The position numbers and the translations under genes are program-made. Below, piece after piece: positions 11,519 to 22,949 of a DNA stretch of 64,000 nt; the first letter of the stretch is position 1; each line of letters begins with the position of its first letter. The notes beneath the pieces are model-generated. The model made no database searches. It was not told where the DNA came from and worked only from the letters and a program-made list of their open reading frames with translations. The stretch lies in NCBI GenBank assembly GCA_001632435.1, contig KV423982.1, positions 29,341 through 93,340 on the forward strand, written 5' to 3'. Source of the DNA: Calocera cornea HHB12733 (Eukaryota > Basidiomycota > Dacrymycetes > Dacrymycetales > Dacrymycetaceae).

Positions 11519-12783
11519 CTATGCCTCAGGTTCTGCCAGCTCTGTAATCTGCGGCGCGATCTCGGCGTCGTCGATGCGCTCACAACCCACACCTCGCAGG
11601 ATGACGCTTATCCCCTCCTTCCTCACCGCTTCAAGCTCCTTCTCGCTCTTGACGAGCAGCATGCCCGCGAACCCAAGCGCGTTGATGCTCAGCTCGTCTC
11701 CCGTCTCCCGCAGCTTGTGGGCCTCTCGCATCCGGGGTATTATGTGCAGGTGACGTAAAGTGAGCAACACGTTGTACGAGGCCTGGCCGTAGATCGGATC
11801 CGGCTGTCGTCGCAGGGTTTCGAACACGAGATCCAGAAGGCGAATGAACCCGTTTGCGAAGATGTGCAGGAGCTCATGCGGCTGGGAGGAGACGGCGAAC
11901 GAGGGGAGGCGGTATACATAGTGGGCGTAGGGCAGCTGGGAGAGCGAGAACGGTTTGGCTGCGCAACGTCAGCACCGGCGCTTCAGCTCAGGAAGACAGG
12001 ACATGCATTCATCCTGCACACGCGCAGCCTGCGCAAGCCTTTCGATCGGCGGTCCTCCCGGCGGCCCGCCCGCGTCGGGGGAGAGGAACTGCAGATGCTT
12101 GTGGTGCTGGCTCGCCCCGCTCTGCTCGCCGCAGTTGTAGAAGGCGAAGATCTCCGTGCCTGCGCGCTGGCCCGCTTGCAGCAGGCTGTATGTCACGGCC
12201 AGGTCGCTCGGCGTCGGTGCGGAGCTTTGGGAGGCATACTCTGCTCTCGGTGTTCAGGCGATATCCGCGTGGGTACAGTACAGCAGTACTGTACCTTTGG
12301 TCACCAGAAGGAAGTGATTCGGCACGACGCTGTACTTATTCAGCTACGGCAGTTTCAGCCTGATTAGCCCCGCACCCTGTCAGCCGCGACGCACCAGAGC
12401 AACGTACTGCGCCTCCCCATCCCCCTCCTCCAGCTCGCCGATCACCAGCTTCTCGACGTACGGCGGGGCGAACGGGTCTCTCTTCTTCTCCTTGTCCTTC
12501 TCGGGAGGCTGGGAGAAGTCGGGCGCTGGCAGAGTGGGTTTCTGGAGCAGTGCGGGGCAGTGCCGGATATGGAACTGTGGTATCACCGCCGGACAGGACA
12601 GACTGTCAGCGAGTGCCTGGGCGCGTATACGGCGGAGAAGAAGGCAGGAGCACGCACATCAATGCCGTTCTCCTGGAAGACATACGACTCGGAGGGGAAG
12701 TACAGCAGGTCCCCCGACTCGGACGCCGCCTTCGTGCAGTCCGGCACGCGCCGGACGAGCTCGTCGGCGGAGCAGGTGGGCAT
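11519..12783 (-). CDS. Ap4A phosphorylase / ATP adenylyltransferase (APA1/APA2 family)
   Basis: Five exons, 337 aa; introns 12575-12657, 12344-12394, 12241-12294 and 11959-12021. The family cleaves diadenosine tetraphosphate phosphorolytically (ADP + ATP), a fungal HIT-superfamily enzyme. Seen: FHIRHCPALLQKP; DPFAPPYVEKLVIGEL; LNKYSVVPNHFLLVTKEY; TPSDLAVTYSLL; the active-site block GASQHHKHLQFL (HxHxx-like); PFSLSQLPYAHYVYRL; and a C-terminal YNVLLTLRHLHIIPR. Length agrees with yeast Apa1/Apa2 (321-325 aa). The 5' splice site of intron 3 lies inside a perfect 10-bp hairpin (12272-12295). The start is the Met before the conserved SGDLLYFPSES exon; the open frame continues upstream into low-complexity sequence, which was not included. 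Converges with the PHS1-like gene (83 bp between stops). Confidence 0.88.
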
Positions 12784-14992
12784 CCTCCACTGCGACTGCG
12801 GCGGAGAAGGGGAATGGGGAGCGGGAGGGATGTGCAGCTGCGAAGCGCGCTGACTGATCGGGCGAGGAAGTGCGACGGTGGATGAGGTGCGTGTGCACAG
12901 GTGGGCTTGGATCTGCGCTTGGGCTTGGGCTTGAGTGAGCGTTCGGGTTTCCAACCGGCCCAGGCGAGAGAGGTGGCGAGCGCTGGCATGCATCGCGCCT
13001 TGCACCCTCGTCGGCGGCGCAATGACAATGTCCAGGGCCGGGCGCGCAGTGATATATACAGCAAGCATCACCGCGCGCGAGTCTCCGACCGACTGAGCGC
13101 GAATGGCTATTGACACGATTAAGAGCAATAGTGCAGTAGCTACTGTCAGTCTGATCTCATTCAAGGCTGGAGGCGTCGGGCTTGAGCTTGTATGCTCCAA
13201 CAATGACATCCTCGTCAACTCGTAGTGCAACCCGATCAGGCCTCGATCGCCGCGGCGCATATCGGTGTGTGGACTGCAATGCTGAGCTGGAAAGCCCGCT
13301 ACGGTTAGTCGTTAGTCGACGCGATGGTCAGTCCAGCGCCACGCAACGGAAGGGATCGGTGGTCATTAAATGAACAGGCTGGCGGGCACGTCTTGCTCTG
13401 TGAGTACAGGCTAATACTAGTACTGTGTTCAATGAGTCCTTTACACAGGTGTGCAGGCTCCCCTAGCGGGCCAGCTCCCCGAACCCGGCAGAGTATTCCG
13501 GCGCGCTGGACGCCCTCAAAGAGGAAAAGAACGGTTCCCATGCTCCATGCGTCGTACGGCATTATTGACCGAACATTGGGATGCTGACCAGGGGTGCGGT
13601 GAGCGAATGTGATAACCGCGGGTGTGTGTGGGTTGGGTGGCATCTGAAGAGGTCCGAGTCATTCGGCGTCTGCGCTACTACTACTGTGTCCTCGGCGCAT
13701 GGGGCCCAATGCAGGCATGGCACGATCGGCCGCGATCGTCGCGCGGTGCTGCCGAGCTGGGTCGCCTTTCAGCTTTTCACGCTATCTTTTTCAGGGACGA
13801 CAGAACAGAGCGGAGTGCCAAGCTACCCGCGAGATTCGGATGGGCGATTGCAGTGGGAAGCCGGGGCGTGGACGGAGGGGGTGAGATTATGAGATCGCGT
13901 CAGCCAAGGGAGCGAGATGGCATAAGCAAGGAATAAGCAAGGCGGCCGGGCGTGCTGTCCTTGTGAGAAGCACGTTGTTGTTCGGTTCATTTCGCAGAGG
14001 TGCAAGCTTAAAAAGTGCCAGGGTAAGACAGTGCCCAGTCATGATGGCGCGATGGGAAGGGGGGTTGCCATAAGCAAGGGCAGGCAGGCACGGTTATTCG
14101 GACCGAAATCGAGGGGATGGGCTGAGACGTGATGTCAGTCGCAAAGTATCAGCCCACCTTTCTGGCTGGCTGGGAGGGCTGATGAGTCCCTGTTGGCTGA
14201 GGGGAAGACGCGGAGGAAATGCGTGTGGCACCCAGGGCGCAGGGGTTTGGGAATCGTACGACTTTCGGGTGTTGACGACGAGCGCGCGGGGGGCGGCGGA
14301 GGTTGATGATGAGGTGGATATTGCACCGCCACTTGGAAGCATCGAGTAGACGCGGGTTGTCCGGCGCTAGGCCAGTTTCTAGCCGCCCCCTAGGCCTCGT
14401 TCTTGTTGACCCCCAATCAGCCGAAGCCGATGGACAGTCACGCCCTGGGTGCGTTGTGCCATCTGGGGGCGTGCCGGCGTCCCGAAGCGGCCGATTGCCA
14501 GAACAGAACGAGGAGAGGTGGGCCCATATCCACATCCACCGTCCTCCTCGCCCCCCCTCCCTTTCCCTTGCGCACCGTCGCACGGGTGGGCGATGTGATC
14601 CAGATCTCCCTCCCGCAAGCTTTTCTCGACGGTTGCACCACCCGGCCGTTTACCACAGCGACTGGGCCCCCCACCCTCTGCGACCCTGTGCGCCATCGCA
14701 CGCTGCACGCTGCACACACACACACACACCCGGCTATCAATCAACACACAAGACATTCCCCTCCCATCGCCCTCCCTTCGAAAATAGGATGACGCGCCTT
14801 GCGCCCGCCGCACCCCCGGCTCCTCCCTCTTAGGCGCTCACTCTCCGCCTCCGAACTCGCATCGTCCAACCTCCATCTCCTCCCCGCGCCCCTCCCTCCT
14901 CCCCTCTTCTTTGCCTGATCGCGACACCTCACAGCACATCCTCCCGCCCTCCGTGATATCCCCCTCCCCATCGCCGCCCACCCCTCCCAAGG
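12784..14992. other. 2.2-kb intergenic region, no supported gene
   Basis: Between the Ap4A phosphorylase and the dehydrogenase gene. Several short frames exist, but none has family similarity or a convincing exon chain. A (CA)8 microsatellite is at 14713-14728, and a C/T-rich leader (14780-14990) precedes the dehydrogenase start, as is common before fungal genes. Confidence 0.5.
14713..14728. repeat. (CA)8 microsatellite
   Basis: Eight uninterrupted CA units about 265 bp upstream of the dehydrogenase ATG. Confidence 0.9.
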
Positions 14993-16333
14993 ATGTGCCA
15001 GAAGAACTCTCCCGGCCCCGCCTTCGACCCTGTCGCCGACATCCCGGACCTGTCAGGCAGGGTCGCCCTCGTCACCGGCGCAAAGTGAGCACCTATGCCC
15101 GATCTCGCAGGACATCGAACTGATCACCTACTCCCCCCCTCAGCTGTGGCATCGGCTTCGAGATCTCCAAGCGGCTAGCAGCGCGCGGTGCGCACGTGTA
15201 CCTGGGCTGCCGGCACGCCGGCCGCGCAAGGAAGGCGATCGAGGACATCAAGGAGGCGTTGAGGCAGGAGGGCGGACACTCGGAGAAGCTGGGGGAGAAG
15301 CGGGTCGTTCCCCAGTTGGACTGGTTAGAGCTGGACTTGGCCACGGTCGGAGGGGCGGAGGACGCTGCGGATGCGCTGTTGCGGCGCGAGAAGCGGTTGG
15401 ACATCATCGGTACGATAACTCCCGCAATGTACGTGCCTCAGCTAACGCTGTGGTAGTCTGTAACGCCGTTATACTCTCCAAGAAGTACGAGCTCAACGAG
15501 GATGGCGTGGAAACGACAATGGCCACAAAGTGGGTGACATTACCATGTTGAGTAGGGCTCTGTCTGACCGACCCCAGCTACCTTGGGCACTTTGCTCTCA
15601 TATCGGCATTGGAACCTCTGTTGCTGCATACGACAACGCTACCTAACTCAGATGTCCGGATTGTTATGGTGCGTGCCGGCCATCCCTGTTTCGTCCATGT
15701 CCTCATGTCTGCTCTCAGATGACCTCAGCATTACATACCAAAGTGCCCTCTGATACCAAGCTGCATTCACAAGCCGACCTCAACGCACCGAAAGCCCAGT
15801 TCCTCTCCTGCAAGGACAGCAGGATGGCGTGCTACCGACGGTACTGTACGTGCTCCCCCTTCCCTGCTCTGGGAACGGGACCCTGATTCTCGCCCAGTTC
15901 TTTCCAAGCTCGCCATCGTGCTTTTCACGCGGTGCCTGCAACGACGGCTGGACGCACATGAGCTGCCGAATCCAATCATCGTCACATGCGTCCATCCTGG
16001 CATGGTCTCTTCCTGTGCGTGCCATTTTCAGGCGCATATACTTACCCTCGGGCTGACACCCGATTAGCGAACATGAAGTCCCAAGTGCCCGCGCCCTTCC
16101 GGCCCCTCCTTCCCCTTTTCTCCATCTCGCCCGCGCGCGGCGCGCACACCCCGCTCTTCGCAGCCACCGCGCCCGTCGTGCGCGCGAGACGGCGAGAATT
16201 CGCCGGGCAGTACCTCGTGCCCTGGGGCAAAGTGGGCAAGGTCGCCAAGGCCGCGGACGGGGAGGACGGCGAGGCCCTTTTCCGCACGAGCGAGGACATC
16301 GTCCGATCCTCGGGGCGCGGCAGACAACGCTGA
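14993..16333 (+). CDS. Short-chain dehydrogenase/reductase (retinol-dehydrogenase/WWOX-like)
   Basis: Seven exons, 343 aa; introns 15085-15143, 15410-15456, 15530-15577, 15669-15718, 15846-15897 and 16015-16067. The NAD(P)H-dependent oxidoreductase family with a Rossmann fold is clear: the dinucleotide motif TGANCGIG (assembled over intron 1); LELDLA (the Asp contacting adenine); a changed NAG motif reading CNAV; the strand-5 equivalent MTSALH with the catalytic Ser; and YFLSK, the catalytic YxxxK, assembled over intron 5. CVHPGMVSS follows, as in the family. A basic C-terminal tail (GRGRQR) may localise it. The substrate cannot be inferred. CNAV instead of NNAG is unusual and may lower activity. 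The start ATG keeps a 25-residue lead before the first strand. Confidence 0.88.
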
Positions 16334-16944
16334 GGCTCACGCCCACCGCGCACAGCACAGATCTATTACCAGCCTGGCATCTCATGACCCCAAACACCCC
16401 CAGCCTAGCCTCGCCCTCGCCCTCGTCCTCAGCCAGGTCGCCCCATACTCTGGAGCGCGGCACGGTTCTGGCGCCCATCGCCACATTCACGATCTCACGA
16501 CCCCATGCGCCCAAGCTCCCATGCTGTTATTATCCGCCGTCTGCGCTGCTACTGCTTGATCCTGTCCTCTCCTACCTATTCCTTATTCCTCATTCCGTCC
16601 CGGGCCGAAACTCTCAACAAACCTCCTCATCGTACCACACTGGCCCCGATACCCGCTACAATACGTACATTATTCTTACATAGCTGGCAGATAACAATGA
16701 ACAGAGAACAAGATCGAATCAGAAACGGCTACGGTCCACAGCTGACCCCCACTCTCAACGATTTGCGCTTGATATACGCAGGGGGCAGCGGACAGCTCGG
16801 GAACCGCGGGGAGTTGCGCTGGCACGACGCAGGGAAGAGCGAATCAGGAGCATGTTGCACAATCGCCATACATACAAACATGAGAGCATCTGATCCTTGC
16901 GGCATCAACAGCCCGAACGATCCCCCTGCCTTTCACGTCGTTGG

Positions 16945-17025
16945 GTGATCGGCGGACGGGTGATCATTCGCGTTTGGGTGATCGACGGCGTGATCAATGA
17001 TCACTGATCAGTGATCAGTGATCGG
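16945..17025. repeat. Cluster of eight TGATC motifs, the last five in 7-bp register
   Basis: TGATC occurs at 16946, 16961, 16979, 16991, 16998, 17005, 17012 and 17019. From 16991 on the unit is TGATCNN with exactly 7 bp between starts. Because TGATCA is self-complementary, each unit reads similarly on both strands. It may be a clustered protein-binding site or simple slippage; the sequence does not decide. Confidence 0.8.
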
Positions 17026-17670
17026 ACGGCAGTCGACCCGGAAACCGGCGTTGCGCACCGTGGGTTGCAGTACGGTACAGTGCCGCGGTCTCCACTTCCT
17101 TGTAACTAACTTACGGGGACGGTTTCACGCCGGCTTCGTGGTACGCGTTCCGACAGCGGTTGCGTCATAGCGGTTTTCAGAATGTTCTCGGTTCGGTATG
17201 GTGTAACGGTTCAATCGTTTCGACTCGGTGACGGCTTCCGTTTCGTGCCGGCTGAGGCATAACGGATTCCATAGCCGCTTCGTGTCCTCTGGCCGCTGCC
17301 TGTCCTCTGCCCGTTTCCCGTTTCCTGTTCTTTTAACGCAACCGCTGCCTGTTCTACAGTGTAGCCTGTTCCTGTCTGCGACCGATCCCTCTGCCATAAC
17401 CGTTTCCTTCCGGTTGGCCACATGACGCTTCCAACGACGTTGAGACCGGAACGGCACGTGCTCAATGACAACGTTTCCAATGCAATGTCTCAACGTTCAG
17501 CGTTCACCGGTCGGCTACGTTTCTTCGACGCCACAATCCTAATCTAACTATTCGGTTACAGTTCCCAGGCCGGGTCATAAGAGCTTTCGATACAGAGGTA
17601 AGGTGAGAGGTCGTTACATAGAAACAGAAACAGAGGCAGGAAGAAACAGTTCAGGTAAAACAAACAGAAT

Positions 17671-17693
17671 GCAAACGCAAACGCAAACGCAAG
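17671..17693. repeat. (GCAAAC)4 tandem repeat
   Basis: Four near-perfect 6-bp units starting at 17671, 17677, 17683 and 17689. Confidence 0.8.
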
Positions 17694-17764
17694 AGCCAAA
17701 CCGTTGCACCGTCAGGCGAGTGAACCGCTGTTAGCGGCTTCGCTGTCGCACCCCGGGTCGGTGC

Positions 17765-18697
17765 TCACGCCCCGGGCACCTGACTGGAAACACTCGGCAC
17801 CTCGTCCGGGATGGGCTCGTACGGCCTGCGCCCCGCGGCCCACTTGTGCCCCGCCCGGGCTGCCAGGCCCGTATATGCGAGCCCGGCGGTCAGGAGGAGG
17901 GAGATGAGGATGCTGGTCAGGCAGAGGTAGAAGGATGCGTCTGCGGGGTGGTTGTCAGGTGTGGAAGGAAGGGGAGGGAGAGAGGGACGCACAGAGCTTG
18001 GTGTTCGGGTCCGGGAAACGATACTGCTCTGTTATGAAGAGGCGGAGGACGATCGCCATTGTCGTTATCTGCAGTGCCGCTGTACGAGGACGATGTCAGT
18101 CAGTCGGCGTGCAGGTGGGACGGTGGTAGGAAGGGGCGGCTGACCATGCACGAACGTCGCCCCCGTAACCCACTTCCATGCGCTCCGCCTCCGTGCGCGT
18201 GTGCTTAGGTGCGAGCTGCAGATGACGAGCACGACCAGGCCCGCGAGGGCGAAGACGACGCTGAACACCGACACGTAGCCGGCGGTCGTCCAGAGAACGC
18301 AGAACGTCTCGCCTAGGACGGCGCAGGCGGAGCGGACGGGGAAGGGCCGGCAGGCGTAGATGATCCGCTTGGCGGTGAAGTGCGCGGCGTCCAGAGTTGA
18401 GGTTGGTCGGGGGAGCGCGGCCGGGAAGGGGGTGAAGGTGAAGTTGGATGGGGGGGCCTGCGCCGCCGCGCTCTCGCAGCGCTGGTACAGGCCGTACCGG
18501 ACGTGTACGCCTGGGGGGAGGTTGGGCGGGGAGTCGGCGTACAGCCTGCGCGTGGTGCAGTCAGTGACGGTGTACGGTGTGTGGTATGTGGTGAAGGCGG
18601 GGTTGACTCACCAGTCTGGGAGGGCGATGGAGAGCACTGTGAATACGAGGGAGACGAGGAGGATGCCGAGGGCGACGAGATAAGGCGTTTTGCGCAT
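17765..18697 (-). CDS. Four-TM protein of the claudin/SUR7-like superfamily
   Basis: Four exons, 249 aa; introns 18546-18611, 18080-18144 and 17941-17992. Seen: TM1 at the N-terminus (YLVALGILLVSLVFTVLSIA), an extracellular loop of about 90 aa with GLYQRC and later YACRPF, then TM2 (SVFSVVFALAGLVVLVIC), TM3 (LQITTMAIVLRLFI) and TM4 (FYLCLTSILISLLLTAGLAY), followed by a basic cytosolic tail. A W..GL(W/Y)xxC..C signature in loop 1 with four TMs is the PMP22/claudin pattern, shared by fungal Sur7/Dni/PalI proteins of the plasma membrane cortex. Which subgroup it belongs to cannot be decided by eye. The start Met (MRKTPYLV) directly precedes TM1. Confidence 0.75.
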
Positions 18698-19607
18698 CGT
18701 TGCTTGTGACCGCCAATGACGGTGTTACAGTGGAACGGTGTAGATGGTGCGGTGGTGCAGTGGACCGCGCAGGTGAACGGGTGTTGAACTCGGTGAGTCG
18801 GAACGCTTGCGTGGTGAGGGTTCGATGCGGGGCGCGCCACCCATGCAATGCAATGAGCCACCGACGGTGAGTGGCGCTGCCGCCCGCACGTGGAGCTCTC
18901 GGCCCCTCTGTTCAGTTGGGGCAAAACACCGCCAGCACCGTTGAGATGGAGCAGGGGTCCATCTCGTGAATGATCAATATACCACAGAATTATCGTAATC
19001 GCATGCAACTTCCGTTCTCGGTTGTCCGTTGTCGGTTGTCGGTTGTCGGGTGTGGCCGTCGGACGTTCGGCGAACAGGAGGCTCTAGCGGTACACCGGGC
19101 CACCGCCGGATGTTGCAAGCCGGGTGGAGCCCCGGCTTGGGTGCACAGATTTTTCCGTGGCTTGGGAGGGGAACGAGGTCTGAAGACCACGTGTTGCGTG
19201 TGGGTCTGGCGGAGGGCGCGGGCTGCGGTTGCCGGACGGAGGGCCCTGCGGCGGGCTGGGGTGTTATGGGAAAACAGGACCCTGGACGGGGATGATTGGC
19301 GAACGGGGAGGTGCCCGGACCTGGCGGAGGTGCATTAACAGGAGGACAAGAGGGGCAGAGCGGGCACGTTCCTCCCCATCCCGGTCATACACACCCATCG
19401 TCCCGCTCCTCCCCCTTCCCACCGCCCTCCCACCCCGTCTTCCACAAACGTTCACACGCCGCTGACGCCCACCGGCACTCGTCGCCCGTCACCCCCGCTG
19501 CGCACCCGCTCCTGTCTTTACGATCCCGCTATTTAACACCCGGGGACTCCCAAAGCACCGCGATTACTGCGAGATTAACCCCTTCATTCGACTCCTGCAC
19601 GACGACC
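18698..19607. promoter_or_regulatory. Divergent promoter region of the four-TM and PAQR genes
   Basis: Contains a 7-bp tandem repeat (GTTGTCG units at 19021-19049) and an AT-rich CTATTTAAC about 75 bp before the PAQR ATG that could be a TATA element. A reading frame continues upstream of that ATG (from 19296) but is low complexity. Confidence 0.45.
19021..19049. repeat. (GTTGTCG)4 tandem repeat
   Basis: Units start at 19021 (one mismatch), 19028, 19035 and 19042, with a period of 7 bp. Confidence 0.8.
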
Positions 19608-21376
19608 ATGGCATCCTCAACGCCGATACCCGCCCTCGACACCGCCCTCGCCGCCGCTTCCTCATCCTCCCCATCCTCCTCCGCCTCAGCATCCGCCGAC
19701 GAGGCCTACTCCTTCACCGCCCACCCGCCCACCACCCTCCCCTCCAGCGCCCCCGACACCCGCTCTCTCGCAGCCCTCCTCCTCTCCCTCCGCGTAATGC
19801 TCCTCTCGCACATACAAGATGTCGAGGCGCGCATCGCCACCGAGGCGTCTGCCCTGCCCAAGCTATTCTCCGGCGCTGCGGTGCCCGGGGAGTCGCAGGC
19901 CCTGCACCCTCCGGAGGAGAAGGGCAAGGCGCGTCGCCTCTCCGTCTCCCACGCGCGCAAGGCGAGCGAGGACATCGCCGCGCTGCTCGAGTCGATTCGC
20001 TCCGACGTCGCGCGGCACCTGCCCAGCATGGACCTCGACTTCGACCTCTCCCTGCCGGACTTCCCGGACTTCGACCTCCCCGCGCCGGAAACACTGCTCG
20101 CGGCGCTGCGTGCGCACTCGCCCTCCCTCCCCCTCCCGGAGAACTTCATCCCCAGCGTGAAGCAGCGGCTGGCCGCGCTCTCGGCCCTCGCCGATCCGCC
20201 CGCGCAGCTGCAGAAGCTCCTCGCGTACGTCGAGAAGGTGCCGCTTCTGATGGACGAGTTTGAGAGCAGCGAGGAGGAGGGCGGCAAGCGCGAGCGCGAG
20301 GGAAGGGCGAAGGGCGAGGAGGGCGCGAGCACCGCCGAGGAGGAGGACGACACGGACGAGCTCGCCCGGCTCATCATTGTCGGCGGCAGCAAGACCACAC
20401 GTGCCGAGGTGCGCCGCGCGCGCCTCAAAAGCGGCGACGGCGACGTGCTGGTACGGTTCGAGGACCTGCCGTTCAAGTGGCGGAACAACGAGTATGTGCA
20501 CACGGGCTACCGCTTCATCCCCTTCTCCCGCTGGGGGCTGCTGCTCACATCCGCCTTCCACTGGCATAACGAGACGATCAACATCCTGTCCCACCTGCTG
20601 CCGACGGTGCTCTTCCCCCTCCTCACGCTGGTTCCTGTCCCCGTTCTCCCACTCCCGACGTACTTCTGGCCGTCGTGGCTGGACTTGCCTACTGTCACCA
20701 TCGACGCGCTGCCGAACTACTATTTCTGGTCGGCGGCGGCGTGTTGCCTCGCGTGCAGCGTGGTCTGGCACACCGTCAACGGCTGCGCGGACCTGCACGT
20801 TTGCGAGTGGGGCGCGCGCGTCGACTACGTCGGCATCGGCTGGCTCATCTCCGCCTCGATCACGTCCGCGATCTACTACGGCTTCTACTGCGACCCGCAC
20901 ACCGCCAGCATCTACGCGGCCTTCTCCATCCTCACTGGCGCCCTGGGCACCGTCCTCCCCTTCCAGCACTGGTTCAACCAGCGCAAGAACAAGAAATGGC
21001 GCATAGCATTCTTCGTCGCCTGCGCCCTCTCTGCGCTCCTCTTCTTCGCCCACCTCTCCTTCGAGCGCGGCATAACCGTGACAGCCCAGTTCTACGCCCC
21101 AATCGTCCCCTCCGTCGCCGCGTACACCTTCGGCCTGTGCTTCTACGCCTGGCACTTCCCCGAGTGCGCCTTTCCGGGAAGGTTCGACTACATCGGCGCC
21201 AGCCACCAGATATGGCACATCTCCATTGTCGTGCGTTGTCCTTCTCTCCTGCTCATCACGCGCGTATTCTGATAGCAGGTGGCATGTGATTATAGGCGGC
21301 TATTTGGCTGCACTACCGCGCCATCGCGAGCTGGCATGTGGGCGCAATGGAGTACGCGTGCGCCGCTCCGCTCTGA
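19608..21376 (+). CDS. PAQR / hemolysin III-type seven-TM receptor, long IZH3-like form
   Basis: Two exons, 567 aa; intron 21231-21295. The N-terminal 260 aa are soluble, Ser/Pro/Glu-rich, with a heptad-like helical part (SLAALLLSLRVMLLSHIQDV; PAQLQKLLAYVEKVPLLMDE). Then follow the PAQR domain motifs: WRNNEYVHTGYRF, HNETINILSHL, SVVWHTVNGC (first zinc-ligand His), DYVGIGWLI and FPGRFDYIGASHQIWHI (further His). The last exon gives WLHYRAIASWHVG. Such proteins include adiponectin receptors and yeast Izh1-4; they are zinc-dependent membrane hydrolases/receptors linked to ceramide and zinc homeostasis. The long N-terminus resembles yeast Izh3p in layout. The ATG at 19608 has a good context (GACCATGG) and is preferred to the in-frame extension from 19296. 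Extremely GC-rich. Confidence 0.9.
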
Positions 21377-22314
21377 TCGGCCAGATGCGTGTAGCGTAGC
21401 GTACTGCGCTGGCTACGCCGCCATGGTCGTGTGTCGGCTTGTCAATGCTGGTGACCATGGCCGTCCGATGACCGTCTCTTGGACCCTCTAGATGGGTATG
21501 ATTATCCGGCCTTTTGACTAGACGCCGGGTTCGCTTGTAGTGTACGACGAGCCCGCTCTCCCTTCTCTTCCCTTCGCTCTTTCGTCTTCGTTTGCGGTTC
21601 CTGTTCCCCGTTCCTGTTTCTTCGTTCCGTTCCGTTGCCTGCCAGGGTCGTCGCAGACAGTTTCACCTCCCTAACACCCTAACAAACAACTTTCCAAATA
21701 GAAATGTAGGCTCTGATTTGATGTATCTGTCGTGGATTATTTCTCGGCTTTCGGGTTCATTGGGATATAGCACCGGTGTTTGGGTGGAAATGAATTCATT
21801 CGTTGTTAATACAGACGGTGCACCGAGGGATTCGGTTAGTTGCTGGCGTTGGTGGCTAGAATCCGGGAATCACGTGGCTTTCGCGTCCCTGACGACCCTG
21901 AGTGACGACGGATGAATGGGGAGGCAACGCGACGACAACCGCGGTGATGGAGAACGACGGTCACGACGCGCCGGTCGACGACGAGCACACTTTGGAGCCA
22001 TGGTGACGCTTATCGTATCTCTCTATAAGATGAGGGCGACGAGGCGTCCAATCCCCTTGCCTGGCCGCCCCCTTCCCTTCCCTTTCTGCCATCCCTTTCC
22101 TTTCGCTCTTTCTCTCCTTTCCTCGCTGGACGAGCCTGTTCTACTGGGTAGACAGACAAAGTTCGCCGTTCGCACCGCTTCACCTTCTGCAACGTTGGAG
22201 GACTGCTGTGCATTTCGGCTTGTACAGTGATTGACTGAAGGTGAGTACATATCGAAACCGCGTTGGGACGTCACCAACCGTCCAGCAGATTTCGTACCCA
22301 CTCCGAGTATCAAC
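21377..22314. other. Intergenic region
   Basis: No supported gene. Two C/T-rich stretches (about 21560-21680 and 22060-22125), the second perhaps the transcribed leader of the next gene. A short open frame at 22023-22559 on the minus strand is the shadow of these tracts. Confidence 0.45.
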
Positions 22315-22949
22315 ATGGGCAATCTCATCTGGCATGACTGGGCGCATTTCCTCGGTCTCACGTCCGCCACGTGTAATGCACCCCCATTCTCCGTCATGCT
22401 GGTTCCTGCCTGACCGTTCTCCAAGATGCGCTTTGGGCGGCGTTCTGGGGCCTGTTCTTCCGCAAGTTCTTCTGGGACATGATCGGCGGGACTCTGGGTC
22501 CTCAAGGCATCATGTACGTCCAGCCAAGCCACCATATACGACATGCCCAGACTGACCAATCCCTAGTCCTGGACCCAACTCTGCCTTCTTCGATGTTATC
22601 ATCGTTCAGATTCCGCTCGTCCAGATCTTGACCATGGTTCTCGCCACGGTCCTTTTGATGCTCGAACTGCCGCCTTTGCAAGTGATCAAAAACTCCTTTG
22701 CGTACCGAAACTTCATGTTCAAAGCCTCCTTGTATTTCATCTTGGCTTTCCACTGTATATTGTTCTATCAGGTATATCATCCTCAAACAGCCCATGTCTT
22801 TCCGGAAGATTGATCCATGCCAACAGGGTACCAACGCAGCCGTATACTCGCTCGTCACCATCATTGCGTATGCGCGAGCCTCGGTGCGAGGTGAGCTCAT
22901 GCCTGAGCAGAAGGCAAACAGGGGCAGGAGTGGCGGTGGCGAGGCGTGA
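22315..22949 (+). CDS. Small multi-pass membrane protein, conserved-looking, function unknown
   Basis: Four exons, 157 aa; introns 22373-22425, 22514-22566 and 22772-22826. The assembled protein begins MGNLIWHDWAHFLGLTSATY, runs through an aromatic segment (ALWAAFWGLFFRKFFWDMIG) and a PGPNSAFFD turn, then two hydrophobic stretches (IVQIPLVQILTMVLATVLLM; FMFKASLYFILAFHCILFY) and a third weak one (AAVYSLVTIIAYARA). The tail is basic and hydrophilic (EQKANRGRSGGG). Three or four TMs and the compact size suggest an ER or plasma membrane protein. I believe similar short proteins occur widely in Agaricomycetes, but I cannot name a characterised member. All splice sites are canonical and the coding total is divisible by three. 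Confidence 0.8.

Larger units (their letters stand above)
16334..17764. other. Intergenic region with several short tandem motifs
   Basis: No supported gene. It contains a TGATC repeat cluster (16945-17025), an imperfect C/T-rich segment with units of about 18 bp (17270-17330, GCCGCT..TGTCCTCT) and a GCAAAC tandem (17671-17693). An A/G-rich segment near 17610-17660 has CAGAAAC-like words, roughly the complement of the GTTTCCTG words upstream. Confidence 0.5.

Noticed and set aside
18810..18840. GGTTCGATGC, like a tRNA B box
   Set aside because: No A box or cloverleaf could be folded around it.
19296..19607. In-frame N-terminal extension of the PAQR protein
   Set aside because: Low complexity, includes a TATA-like element, and the ATG at 19608 has a much better context.
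19863..21218. 451-codon open frame on the minus strand
   Set aside because: It is the antisense shadow of the GC-rich PAQR coding exon; no family similarity.
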